DNA of 64,000 nt from Streptomonospora nanhaiensis. Its GTDB lineage: Bacteria > Actinomycetota > Actinomycetes > Streptosporangiales > Streptosporangiaceae. How positions within the stretch are numbered: position 1 is the first letter of the stretch; every line of letters starts with the position of its first letter. A program made the position numbers and the translations under genes. A model generated the notes under the pieces. That model did no database searches and was not told where the DNA came from. It was given only the letters and a program-made list of their open reading frames with translations. Positions 17,764 to 26,055 of the stretch are shown here, one piece after another. The stretch spans positions 2,852,001 to 2,916,000 of the forward strand of contig NZ_CP113264.1 of the NCBI RefSeq assembly GCF_026642255.1, written 5' to 3'.

Positions 17764-18134
17764 CGCTGCTTCACGGACGATTCCGGAGGGGGAGGGCAGA
17801 TGCGTCAAGATCGGAGGAGGTGTCGTGCCGGGTGTGAGGGAGGTTCCGGCATGCACCGGGCCTTGGGGAGCTGTGCCTCCGGGGCCGCGGTGCTCGGCCG
17901 TCTCCTCCCGAACTCCACGGGCGTCGGCGGCCGACCGCTGGGCGTCGGTGTTCCCACCGAGGCGGACGAGGCCGGGGGCACGGTCCGGGGCCGGGCCCGC
18001 AGCGGTGGGAGCGGACCGCGCGGTGGAGTTTTACACGCCCTGGGCGGGGGCCTGCGGGGGAGGCGGCCGGGCTCCGGCCGGGAGGGCCGCCGGTCGGCCT
18101 CCTTCGGGAGGGCGGACCGGCGGCCCCGGCAGGG
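17764..18134. other. Intergenic region, no gene seen
   Basis: These 371 bp lie between the convergent CitMHS and GHL10 genes. The frames present are GC-skewed shadows without recognisable products. No clear terminator stem was located. Confidence 0.5.
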
Positions 18135-19763
18135 TCAGCCTCGCGGGTCGGCGAGGGCCCCGACCGGCCCCTCGACCCGGTAGTCGTCCAGGGCGGTGAC
18201 CGCGTACGCGGTTCCCTCCGGGGCGTCCTCGCCGGAGGGGAGCCCCTCCAGGGAGGTGCGGCCGGTCACCTCGACGAGGTTGTCGGCGGACAGGGCCTCG
18301 CAGCGGTCCTCCGCGTCCCCCGACGCGGCCAGGGCCGCCTCGTCCGGGTCGAGCCGGTAGACGGCGTAGGACCGGGCGCCGTCGACCTCGTCCCACTCCA
18401 GCCCGGCGCCGGCGCCGTCGCCGTCGGCGGTGGCGGTGGCGGTCAGCCCGGTCACGGCGCCGGTCAGGGGCTGCCCCTCGCGGGAGGGGTCGGCCACGGG
18501 CGGGAGCGCCGGGTCGGCGTAGTGCTCCTCGGCCAGGTGCTCGTAGGCCTCTTCGGCGGCGCCGGTGAGGGAGGTGAAGGAGAAGTAGACGTCGCCCCCG
18601 ACCTCGGGGAAGTCCTCGGAGTAGTCGAGCTGGGTGCTGAGCGCGTCGTCCTCGCGCCAACCGCTCTCGCCGACCCGGTAGGCGGCCTGGCCGATGTAGA
18701 GGTCCACGCCGGTGCCCTCGACCTCCGAGGCCCACCAGGGGACGAGCTCCTCGTAGTCGGCGGCACCGAACCCGCGCTCCCAGTACAGCTGGGGGACGAC
18801 GTAGTCGACCATCCCCTCCCTGATCCAGGTGCGGGTGTCGGCGTGCTGGGCGGCGTAGGACTCCAGGCCGGAGGTCGCCGACCCGGTGGGGTCGCTGCCG
18901 TCGTTGCGCCAGATGCCGAACGGGGAGATCCCGAAGCGGACCCACGGCTCGGTGTCCTGGATCCGGTCGTGCACGCCCTCCACGAGCCGGTTGACGTTGT
19001 CGCGCCGCCAGTCCTCGCGGTCGTCGAAGCCGTCGCCGTGCTCCTCCCAGCTGGCGTCGTCGTCGAACTCCTCCCCGTCCTTGGGGTAGGGGTAGAAGAA
19101 GTCGTCGAAGTGGACCCCGTCGATGTCGTAGCGCTCGACGACGTCCATGATGACGCCGGTGACCCACTCCCGGACCTCCGGGTTGCCCGGGTCGAGGAAG
19201 CCCTCGCCGCCGTACTCGACCAGCCAGTCCGGGTTCTCCTCGACCGGGTGGTCCTCGGCCATCTCCTCGATGTCGGAGTTCAGGCCGACCCGGTAGGGGT
19301 TGAACCAGGCGTGCAGCTCCAGCCCGCGCTCGTGCGCCTGCTCGACGGCGTACTCCAGCGGGTCGTAGCCGGGGTCGCCGCCCTGCTCGCCGGTGAGGTA
19401 GCGGGACCAGGGCTCCAGCTCGGACTCGTAGACCGCGTCGGCGGTGGGGCGCACGTGCAGGAAGACGGTGTTCAGTCCGAGTTCGTCCGCCTCGTCGAGG
19501 CGCTCGTCCATCTCGGCCCGCTGCTCGTCGGCGCTCAGCCCGGGTTCGGAGGGCCAGTCGATGTTGCCGACGGTGGTGAGCCACGCGCCGCGCATCTCCC
19601 GCTTGTCGTGGGCGGCCCGGCAGAGCGCGGCTCCGGGGCCCGCCCCGGGGTCGGTGGCGCCGACGAGCACGTACGCGGACAGCATGAGCCCCGCGGCGGC
19701 GCCCGCGGCCAGCCACCGGTTGCGCCAGCGCGGCGCCATTCCCGCACGTCTGCCTCGAGCCAC
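18135..19763 (-). CDS. GHL10-family glycosyl hydrolase-like protein with C-terminal FnIII-like domain, exported
   Basis: The protein has 542 residues from GTG 19763, which has the Shine-Dalgarno GGGGGAGG; an in-frame ATG at 19805 lacks one. A signal anchor (WLAAGAAAGLMLSAYVLVG) follows a basic N-terminus. The catalytic domain (about 55-400) has the GHL10/DUF187 signature: MRGAWLTTVGNIDWPS, FLHVRPTADAVYES, HAWFNPYRV, YDIDGVHFDDFFYPYP and PQLYWE. The C-terminal 100 residues look like a fibronectin-III-type domain (GLEWDEVDGARSYAVYRL). It probably acts on cell-wall or extracellular glycans; the bond cleaved is unknown. Confidence 0.9.
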   Translation of the reverse strand: MARGRRAGMAPRWRNRWLAAGAAAGLMLSAYVLVGATDPGAGPGAALCRAAHDKREMRGAWLTTVGNIDWPSEPGLSADEQRAEMDERLDEADELGLNTVFLHVRPTADAVYESELEPWSRYLTGEQGGDPGYDPLEYAVEQAHERGLELHAWFNPYRVGLNSDIEEMAEDHPVEENPDWLVEYGGEGFLDPGNPEVREWVTGVIMDVVERYDIDGVHFDDFFYPYPKDGEEFDDDASWEEHGDGFDDREDWRRDNVNRLVEGVHDRIQDTEPWVRFGISPFGIWRNDGSDPTGSATSGLESYAAQHADTRTWIREGMVDYVVPQLYWERGFGAADYEELVPWWASEVEGTGVDLYIGQAAYRVGESGWREDDALSTQLDYSEDFPEVGGDVYFSFTSLTGAAEEAYEHLAEEHYADPALPPVADPSREGQPLTGAVTGLTATATADGDGAGAGLEWDEVDGARSYAVYRLDPDEAALAASGDAEDRCEALSADNLVEVTGRTSLEGLPSGEDAPEGTAYAVTALDDYRVEGPVGALADPRG

Positions 19764-19908
19764 GGGTCCTCCCCCTGAACCGCGGTGGCGTCGGGGCGAC
19801 GCCACGCCGGGAATCAGGGTAGGACACTTGGTAACTTTTTGGACACTGATTCTGAAATCGGTGGTTTGAATCTCATTGAGGTGGGAATCGGGCGCAGCGT
19901 CGTGCGGC

Positions 19909-19950
19909 CCCGCGGGGGACCCGCCCGCCGCGGGGCGGGTCCCCCGCGGG
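19909..19950 (-). terminator. Hairpin terminator downstream of the AhpD-like gene
   Basis: An 18-bp perfect GC stem (19909-19926 with 19933-19950) with a 6-nt loop begins 16 bp past the end of the minus-strand carboxymuconolactone decarboxylase-like gene. Confidence 0.8.
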
Positions 19951-19965
19951 CCGGGGCGGGCGGGG

Positions 19966-20439
19966 TCAGCCGAACTGGCCGGGCTGGTAGTCGCCCGCGG
20001 GGGTCTGGGCCATGACGTTCAGCCGGTTGACGGTGTTCATGAAGGAGATGAGGGAGACCAGGGCGACCAGCTGGTCCTCGTCGTAGTGCTCGGCGGCCTT
20101 CTCCCATGCCCCGTCGTCCACCCCGCCGGCGGCGTCGGCGATGCGGGTGCCCTGCTCGGCCAGTTCCAGGGCGGCGCGCTCGGCCTCGGTGAAGACCGTG
20201 GCCTCCCGCCAGACGGCGACCAGGTTGAGGCGCACGGCCGTCTCCCCGGCCCGTGCCGCCTCCTTGGTGTGCATGTCGGTGCAGAAGGCGCAGCCGTTGA
20301 TCTGGCTGACGCGGAGCTGCACCAGCTCCTGGGTGGTGCGGGGAAGCGTCGATTCCCCGATGGCCCTGCCCGCCGAGGCGATGTGCTTCATGAGCTTCGT
20401 CGCGAGGGCGTTGCCGAAGAGGTCGAGTCGGGCCTGCAT
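19966..20439 (-). CDS. Carboxymuconolactone decarboxylase / AhpD-family alkylhydroperoxidase-like protein
   Basis: The protein has 157 residues from ATG 20439, with Shine-Dalgarno AAGGAG. The AhpD-like core has the redox CxxC in NGCAFCTDMHT followed by the family His and helix (KEAARAGET). The C-terminal NTVNRLNVMAQTP is typical of the YP/peroxidase-related subgroup of this family. It probably acts as a thiol-dependent peroxidase or related oxidoreductase. It is monocistronic. Confidence 0.9.
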   Translation of the reverse strand: MQARLDLFGNALATKLMKHIASAGRAIGESTLPRTTQELVQLRVSQINGCAFCTDMHTKEAARAGETAVRLNLVAVWREATVFTEAERAALELAEQGTRIADAAGGVDDGAWEKAAEHYDEDQLVALVSLISFMNTVNRLNVMAQTPAGDYQPGQFG

Positions 20440-20614
20440 GGTGTTCTCCTTGCGGTGTCGGGGCTGACAAGGCAAGGACGGGAGCGGGCGGGCCGGGCGT
20501 GACATCCCCGTGGCCGCCGGGCGCGTGAGGTGGGTCACGCCCGGCCTTGCCCTGCCCCGGGTCCCCCGGGGGGCGGGGGCGTCCCCGCCTTCACCGGCGG
20601 CCTCCTCGGCGCGG

Positions 20615-21232
20615 TCAGGCCGGTGCGACGCTCCCCGGTTCGCGCAGCATCGCCATCGGGGCCGCGCCGCTCGCGCCCGCGACGATCTCCCCGTCCCCGA
20701 AACCGTGGCGGCGGTACAGGCGGCGGTTGTGCTCGGTGGACGAGACCAGGTACGCGGGCAGGCCCTCGCGGTCGGCCCGCTCCAGCCCGTGGGCCAGGAG
20801 GGCGCCGCCCACCCCCCGGCCGCGTCCCGCGGCGGAGACCCCGATCTGGTCCAGGTACCAGTGCCCGCGCTCGGGCCGGTGCCGTGCGAAGGCCCGCAGC
20901 ACGGGGCGCGAGGACACCAGCCCCCGCACGCCCATGGCCCGGACGAGGGCACCGGCCTCCCGCAGGGTGGCCCACCCCGCCCCGGGCGCCCGGCCCGGAC
21001 CCTCCCACACCGCGACCCCGACGATGCCCTCGCCCGGGACCTCGGCCACGTCCACCGCGCCGTGGCGCAGCGCCCCCTTGCGCATCAGGGCGGAGAAGAG
21101 CAGGGCCAGGCGTGAGCGCCGGTCCGGGCCGGCGGGCACGAAGTCGCGCAGGAGCGGGTCGTCCTCGAACGCCTCGGCCAGGATCGCGGCGGACGCCGTG
21201 ACGTCGTCCGCGCCGGCCTGTCTGATGTGCAT
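20615..21232 (-). CDS. GNAT-family N-acetyltransferase
   Basis: The protein has 205 residues from ATG 21232 (MHIRQAGADDV) with Shine-Dalgarno GGGAGAG; an upstream ATG at 21262 is possible but less supported. The acetyl-CoA site is present as LDQIGVSAAGRGRGVGGALL (motif A, Q/RxxGxG/A form) with the late segment NRRLYRRHGF. Substrate unknown. It is divergent from the TetR gene at 21320 with a 20-bp inverted repeat between, so it is probably the repressor's target. Confidence 0.9.
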   Translation of the reverse strand: MHIRQAGADDVTASAAILAEAFEDDPLLRDFVPAGPDRRSRLALLFSALMRKGALRHGAVDVAEVPGEGIVGVAVWEGPGRAPGAGWATLREAGALVRAMGVRGLVSSRPVLRAFARHRPERGHWYLDQIGVSAAGRGRGVGGALLAHGLERADREGLPAYLVSSTEHNRRLYRRHGFGDGEIVAGASGAAPMAMLREPGSVAPA

Positions 21233-21275
21233 GATCGCTCTCCCGTCGTCGGTGGTGCCCACAGACTACCCCCAT

Positions 21276-21295
21276 TTTTGGCCAAGTGGCCAAAA
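21276..21295. promoter_or_regulatory. TetR-type operator between GNAT and TetR genes
   Basis: TTTTGGCCA-AG-TGGCCAAAA is a 20-bp inverted repeat with perfect 9-bp arms, 25 bp before the TetR ATG and 44 bp before the divergent GNAT ATG. Confidence 0.8.
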
Positions 21296-21319
21296 CTTGC
21301 GCGTGTAATCTTGCACCCC

Positions 21320-21949
21320 ATGGCGACCAGGCGAGACACGGCGGCGGTGCGCGAGCACCTGCCCATCGAACAACGACGCGCCCAGCTGCTCACCGCGGCG
21401 GCGGAGGTGATGCGCGAGCAGGGGGTGGCGGCCGCCACCACCCGCGCCATCGCCGAGCGCGCCGGCGTGCCGCACGGCTCGGTCCACTACTGCTTCGGCA
21501 CGAAGACGGCGCTGGTCCGCGCCCTGCTGCAGAGCGAGGTGGACCGCTCGGTCGAAAGCGCCCGGCACCGCTCCTCCCGGTCGACCGACCTGGAAGGCGT
21601 GCTGCGCAACGTCCTGGAGGCGCAGCTGGAGAGCGTGCGCACCGACCCGGGGCACCACGCGATGCTCGACGAGCTCATCGCCCTGGCCCGCCGCGACCCG
21701 TCGCTGGCCGATCTGCCGGGCTGGGAGCACGAGAGGTACGTGGGCGCCGCCGCCGAGCGGATAGCGGAGTGGTCGGCCGCCTCCGGCGTGGCGCTCGCCC
21801 GTCCCGCCCGGGAGATCGCGACCACGATCATGGTGCTGGCCACCGGTCTGGGCGACCTGTGGTCGGCCACCGGTGACCGGGCCGTGCTCGACCGGGCCCT
21901 GGACGACTGCGTGCGCGGCCTGGCGGCGCGCCTGTCCGAGCCGGCCTGA
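21320..21949 (+). CDS. TetR-family transcriptional regulator
   Basis: The protein has 209 residues from ATG 21320 (MATRRDTAAVREHLPIEQRR). The N-terminal helix-turn-helix contains TTRAIAERAGVPHGSVHYCF. The C-terminal ligand domain resembles the TetR_C_6 (BetI-like) type. The ATG follows the TTTTGGCCA inverted repeat closely. It likely represses itself and the divergent GNAT gene. Confidence 0.92.
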   Translation: MATRRDTAAVREHLPIEQRRAQLLTAAAEVMREQGVAAATTRAIAERAGVPHGSVHYCFGTKTALVRALLQSEVDRSVESARHRSSRSTDLEGVLRNVLEAQLESVRTDPGHHAMLDELIALARRDPSLADLPGWEHERYVGAAAERIAEWSAASGVALARPAREIATTIMVLATGLGDLWSATGDRAVLDRALDDCVRGLAARLSEPA

Positions 21950-21996
21950 CCGCGAGCCGCCCCGTGGGCGGCGACCGGCGCCCGGAGGTCGGAGGT

Positions 21997-22042
21997 GCAT
22001 CGGCCCGGTCCCGGGGGGACACCCCCGGGACCGGGCCGATGC
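21997..22042 (+). terminator. Very strong hairpin terminator after TetR gene
   Basis: A perfect 21-bp stem (21997-22017 with 22022-22042) and a 4-nt loop GACA, 48 bp after the TetR stop. Confidence 0.85.
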
Positions 22043-22118
22043 CGTGTGCGGGGTGCGGTCCATGGAGAGCGAAGGGGTTCCGTGCGGCCCGGAATCTTGG
22101 CCTATTGGCTAGCGAACT

Positions 22119-22130
22119 ATTGTCTACAAT
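22119..22130. promoter_or_regulatory. Candidate GntR-type operator before amidohydrolase gene
   Basis: ATTGT-CT-ACAAT is an inverted repeat of the TNGTNNNACNA class used by FCD-type GntR regulators. It lies 35 bp before the amidohydrolase ATG in an unusually AT-rich patch. Confidence 0.5.
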
Positions 22131-22164
22131 TCAGGGGCCCGGATCTCTGGAGCAAGGAGCCCCC

Positions 22165-23049
22165 ATGGAACCCGCCTCCGCCACGCCTCCCCCCGCCGCC
22201 CGTCCCGCCCCCGCCGCGGTCGACGCGCACCAGCACTTCTGGTCGGTCGGCGTCCGCCCGCGCACCCCGGGGACCGCCGTGCTCGACCGTGCGTTCACCC
22301 CCGCCGACCTGGAACGGGAGCTGGCCGGGGGAGAGGTCGGGCGCACGGTCCTGGTCCAGTGCGCGGCCGGTCCCGCGGAGAACGACCGGCTGGCGGCCTA
22401 CGCCAGGGAGTTCCCCCCGGCCGGGGCCCTGGTGATCTGGCTGCCCCTGGCCGACCCCGTCGCGGCCGAGCGCGAGCTCGCGCGGGTACGCGCCCTCACC
22501 GGCCTGGTCAGGGGGTTCCGGGCGGCGGTGCCCCCGGGCGCCCGCGCCGACCCCGCCCTCCTGGCGACCATGCGCTCCGCCCAGCGGGCCGGGCTGCTCT
22601 GGGAGCTCGTGGTGACGTCGGAGTCCCACGTCGCCCTGGCGGAGCAGGTGGCCGCGGCCTGCCCCGACCTGCCGATCGTGGTGGACCACCTGGCCACCCC
22701 GCCCCTGGCCGGAGGGGATCCGAAGGCGTGGGAGGGGTGGATCGGCCGGCTGGCCGCCCTGCCCTCGGCCTCCGTGAAGGTCTCGGTCGGCGGCGACGTC
22801 CTGGTCGGCTGGGAGTGGGAGCCCGACCTGCTGGTCCCCTGGGTCGGCCGGGCCCTGGAGGCGTTCGGCGCGCACCGGTCGATGCTGGCGGGCAACTGGC
22901 CGGTCGTCCGGCTGGCCGCCGACCACGCCACGGCCTGGCGGTCCCTGCGCGCGGCCGTCGCCGCGGCGGGCCCCTCGGCGGCGGAGGCCGCGCTGGTGGC
23001 GGGGGGCGCCGCGCGCCGCCGGTACGCGATCGGGGAGGACCGCGGCTGA
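22165..23049 (+). CDS. Amidohydrolase-2-family TIM-barrel metal hydrolase (sugar-lactonase-like)
   Basis: The protein has 294 residues from ATG 22165 with Shine-Dalgarno AAGGAG; the open frame to 21964 crosses the upstream terminator. The first strand has the metal motif VDAHQHFW, and the family pattern continues through LVRGFRAAV, IVVDHLATPP and the final MLAGNWPV. Members closest in layout are L-rhamnono/L-fucono-lactonases and related dicarboxylic-lactone hydrolases. The final motif has Asn where lactonases normally carry catalytic Asp (GSDWPV), so activity may differ. It is convergent with the MatC-like carrier. Confidence 0.85.
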   Translation: MEPASATPPPAARPAPAAVDAHQHFWSVGVRPRTPGTAVLDRAFTPADLERELAGGEVGRTVLVQCAAGPAENDRLAAYAREFPPAGALVIWLPLADPVAAERELARVRALTGLVRGFRAAVPPGARADPALLATMRSAQRAGLLWELVVTSESHVALAEQVAAACPDLPIVVDHLATPPLAGGDPKAWEGWIGRLAALPSASVKVSVGGDVLVGWEWEPDLLVPWVGRALEAFGAHRSMLAGNWPVVRLAADHATAWRSLRAAVAAAGPSAAEAALVAGGAARRRYAIGEDRG

Positions 23050-23052
23050 ACG

Positions 23053-23093
23053 GCGCCGGGGCGCCGGGGCACGACGCCCCGCAGCCCCGGCGC
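23053..23093. terminator. Bidirectional hairpin between convergent genes
   Basis: Outer arms GCGCCGGGGC (23053-23062) and GCCCCGGCGC (23084-23093) enclose a nested GCCGGGGC stem. It sits between the amidohydrolase and carrier stops. Confidence 0.65.
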
Positions 23094-23100
23094 GCGGCGG

Positions 23101-24501
23101 CTACAGCCAGCCGGGGAGGACGAGGATCCCCCAGGTCAGCAGCGGGGCCACCACGATCATGCTCATGCCCCACACCATGAGCCGGCGGAAGACGAGGTCG
23201 CGCTGGTCCGGCGTGGCGTTGGCCACGACGAGCGCCCCGCTGGTGGAGAAGGGCGAGGAGTCGACCACCGAGGAGGAGATCGCCAGGGCGGTGATCATCC
23301 CGATCGCGCCGACCTCCCCGACCAGCAGGAAGGGCACGGCCAGCGGGATCACCGCCCCGAGGATGCCGGTGGTGGAGGCGAACGCGGAGACCGCGCCGCC
23401 CACCACGCAGATCACCAGGGCCGCCAGGAGCGGGATGCCGATGGAGGCCACGCTGCCGCCGAGGAAGTCGATCGTCCCCATGCGCTCCATCAGGCCGACA
23501 TAGGTGACGATCCCGCAGATCAGCAGCACGGTGGGCCATGCGACCTGGTCGACGACCCCCTTGGCGCCGCCGGGGGAGACGATGCTCAGCACCACGGCCA
23601 CGCTGATCGCGGTGAGGCCCACGTCGAGGCCGAAGGCGAGCGCGCCCACGCCCAGGACGGCGATGCCGAGCAGGGTCAGGACGCGGTCCCCGGTGAGGAC
23701 GATCAGCTCCTCCTCCACGGTCGCGGCGGCCCCGCCGCCGTCGGCCCTGGTCGCGGTGGCGGTCGGCCCGCCCGGCCGGCCGGGGGCGGCGGCCGGGGCC
23801 GTGCCGCCGCCGGCGGGACCGGGGAGCGCTTCGCGGGAGCCCCCGCCCTCCTCGGGGGCGGGCGGGGTCGGCGCGGACTCCTCGCCCTCCCGGCGGCCCA
23901 GCAGGGAGCGGCCGCCGAACAGGAAGAAGACGGCCACGCTGAGCAGCACGTTGAAGGCGAACGTCGCGGCGAAGAGCAGCAGCGGGGAGCCCTCCAGGCC
24001 GTTGCGCGCCACGACGCCGTTGGTGATGGTGCCGTAGATGCTCATGGGGGAGAAGCCACCCGCGCTGGCGCCGTTGATGATCAGCAGGCCCATGAGCACG
24101 GGGTTGATCCTGAAGCGCAGGGCGAAGCCCAGGCCGACCGGGGCGACGATCGCGACGGCGGCCGGGACCACCGCGCCCGCGGCGGTCAGCACCGCGGTGA
24201 CGCCGAACATCACCCACGGGATGAGGGCGACGCGTCCGCCGACGCCGCGGACGGCGGCCTGGATCAGCCAGTCGACGGTGCCGTTGTTCCTGGCCAGGGC
24301 GAACAGGTAGGTGACGCCCACCAGGACGACGAACAGGTCGCCGGGGAACCCGCCGAACACGTCGTCGGTGCTCTCGCCCGCCACCGCGAGGGCGACGACG
24401 AAGGCGGCGAAGAGGGCGAGGGCTCCCATGTGGACGGAGGTGAGGGTCGCGATGAGGAAGACGAGGACGAGGACGACGATCGAGATGACTTCTGCGGGCA
24501 C
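23101..24501 (-). CDS. MatC-like dicarboxylate carrier (SLC13/CitT-type superfamily)
   Basis: The protein has 466 residues from GTG 24501 with GGAGG just upstream; the in-frame ATG at 24606 has no such site. The N-terminus (VPAEVISIVVLVLVFLIATL) and helices with VHMGALALFAAF and VFGGFPGDLFVVLVGVTYLF match the MatC N-terminal domain. A long Pro/Gly/Ala-rich cytoplasmic insert (about residues 218-275) separates two membrane halves. The final half carries AFASTTGILGAVIPL and SSSVVDSSPFSTSGAL, the usual substrate/ion loops. It probably imports a C3-C4 dicarboxylate or hydroxyacid for the divergent enzymes. Confidence 0.88.
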   Translation of the reverse strand: MPAEVISIVVLVLVFLIATLTSVHMGALALFAAFVVALAVAGESTDDVFGGFPGDLFVVLVGVTYLFALARNNGTVDWLIQAAVRGVGGRVALIPWVMFGVTAVLTAAGAVVPAAVAIVAPVGLGFALRFRINPVLMGLLIINGASAGGFSPMSIYGTITNGVVARNGLEGSPLLLFAATFAFNVLLSVAVFFLFGGRSLLGRREGEESAPTPPAPEEGGGSREALPGPAGGGTAPAAAPGRPGGPTATATRADGGGAAATVEEELIVLTGDRVLTLLGIAVLGVGALAFGLDVGLTAISVAVVLSIVSPGGAKGVVDQVAWPTVLLICGIVTYVGLMERMGTIDFLGGSVASIGIPLLAALVICVVGGAVSAFASTTGILGAVIPLAVPFLLVGEVGAIGMITALAISSSVVDSSPFSTSGALVVANATPDQRDLVFRRLMVWGMSMIVVAPLLTWGILVLPGWL

Positions 24502-24612
24502 GTGGCCTCCTGTGAAGGCTCGGCGGCGGAGAGTCGGACGGGGCCCTGGGGGCGGGATGCGTCGTGGGTTCGCGGGCCTGGGTGTCGGTGGGGGCGACTG
24601 ACGCACCGCTGC

Positions 24613-24637
24613 ATTCCACTATTTCATATTGTGGAAT
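24613..24637. promoter_or_regulatory. Operator-like inverted repeat, carrier side
   Basis: ATTCCAC (24613-24619) and GTGGAAT (24631-24637) flank an AT-rich 11-bp core. It shares its half-sites with the element at 24776. Confidence 0.6.
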
Positions 24638-24775
24638 ATCGATTCTGTCTTGCAGAAGTATCTCTGGTGAATCCGCCGGCGTCAACCATTGTCTGAGATG
24701 TGAGTCACAGTAAAGTGGGGATCCGGCGGCGACAAGGGGGTTGTGGCGATCGGGCTGGGGCTTCTAGGATCCGGT

Positions 24776-24797
24776 TAGTGGAATCAATATTCCACTA
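24776..24797. promoter_or_regulatory. Operator-like inverted repeat, aminotransferase side
   Basis: TAGTGGAAT-CAAT-ATTCCACTA has perfect 9-bp arms. A third GTGGAT half-site follows at 24800-24805. It lies 28 bp before the aminotransferase ATG in the 323-bp divergent region, which otherwise holds no gene. Confidence 0.75.
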
Positions 24798-24824
24798 TGT
24801 GGATATCGCTTCGAGAGGATCACC

Positions 24825-25991
24825 ATGGATGACGCCACCGGCCGCCACTTCCTCCAGATTCCCGGCCCCAGCAACGTTCCCGACGAGGTCCTGCGTGCGA
24901 TGTCCGCGCCGACCGTCGACCACCGCGGCCCCGGCTTCAGTGCCCTGATGAGCGGGCTCCTGCGCGACCTGCCCCCGGTGTTCGGCACGACCGGGCCCGT
25001 GGTCGTCTACCCCTCCTCGGGGACCGGGGCCTGGGAGGCCGCCCTGGTCAACACCCTCTCCCCGGGCGACCGCGTGCTCTGCTCCGAGACCGGCCACTTC
25101 TCCACGCTGTGGAGCGAGATGGCCGACAGGCTCGGCCTGGACGCGGAGGTCCTCCCGGGCGACTGGCGGCGCGGCGCCGACCCCGACCGCCTCGCCGAGG
25201 TCCTGGCCGCCGACACCGGCCACAGGGTCAAGGCCGTGTGCGTGGTCCACAACGAGACCTCCACCGGCGTGGTCAGCCGAATCCCCGACGTGCGCCGCGC
25301 CATCGACGCCGCCGGCCACCCCGCGCTGCTCCTCGTCGACACCATCTCCTCCCTCGGCTCGGTGGACTACCGGCACGACGAGTGGGGCGTCGACGTCACC
25401 GTGTCCTGCTCGCAGAAGGGGCTCATGCTGCCGCCCGGACTCGCCTTCAACGCCATCGGCCCCAAGGCCCTGGAGGCGTCGCGCACCGCGCGCACGGCCA
25501 GGTCCTACTGGGACTGGGCGCCGATGCTGGAGGCCAACGCGCGCGGGTTCACCCCCTACACCCCGGCCACCAACCTCCTCTACGGCCTGCGCGAGGCGCT
25601 GCGCATCCTGAACGCCGAGGGGCTGCCCGCCGTCTTCGCCCGCCACGACCGCTACGGCCGGGCGGTCCGCGCCGCGGTCCGGGCCTGGGGGCTGGAGGTG
25701 CTCTGCGCGGACGAGCGCGAGTACTCGGGCGTCCTCACCGGGGTGCTCGTGCCCGAGGGGCACGACGCCGACCACGTCAGGAAGGTGATCCTGGACCGCT
25801 ACGACATGTCCCTGGGCGCCGGGCTGGGCCGCCTGGCCGGGCGGGTCTTCCGCATCGGGCACCTGGGCCACACCAACGACCTCACCATCGCCGGCGCGCT
25901 CGCCGGGGTGCAGATGGGGCTGGGCCACGCCGGGATCACGGCCGCCGGCGACGGACTGGCGGCGGCGCTGAAGCTGCTGGACGAGCACTGA
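24825..25991 (+). CDS. Serine-glyoxylate-type aminotransferase (class V, PLP)
   Basis: The protein has 388 residues. It opens FLQIPGPSNVPDEVLRAM, the substrate-loop motif of alanine/serine-glyoxylate aminotransferases. It has YPSSGTGAWEAAL for phosphate binding, LVDTISSLGSVDYRHDEW for the cofactor Asp, and the PLP lysine in SCSQKGLMLPPGL. It transfers the amino group of serine or alanine to glyoxylate, giving glycine. With the FAD/Fe-S oxidase downstream (glycolate-type oxidation yields glyoxylate) it suggests a glycolate/glyoxylate route. It is divergent from the MatC-like carrier. Confidence 0.9.
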   Translation: MDDATGRHFLQIPGPSNVPDEVLRAMSAPTVDHRGPGFSALMSGLLRDLPPVFGTTGPVVVYPSSGTGAWEAALVNTLSPGDRVLCSETGHFSTLWSEMADRLGLDAEVLPGDWRRGADPDRLAEVLAADTGHRVKAVCVVHNETSTGVVSRIPDVRRAIDAAGHPALLLVDTISSLGSVDYRHDEWGVDVTVSCSQKGLMLPPGLAFNAIGPKALEASRTARTARSYWDWAPMLEANARGFTPYTPATNLLYGLREALRILNAEGLPAVFARHDRYGRAVRAAVRAWGLEVLCADEREYSGVLTGVLVPEGHDADHVRKVILDRYDMSLGAGLGRLAGRVFRIGHLGHTNDLTIAGALAGVQMGLGHAGITAAGDGLAAALKLLDEH

Positions 25992-26055
25992 GACGGACCG
26001 GACGACCGACCCGAGGGGCCCCGGCCGGGGGCGGACGCGAGCGATGGAGGCGGCG

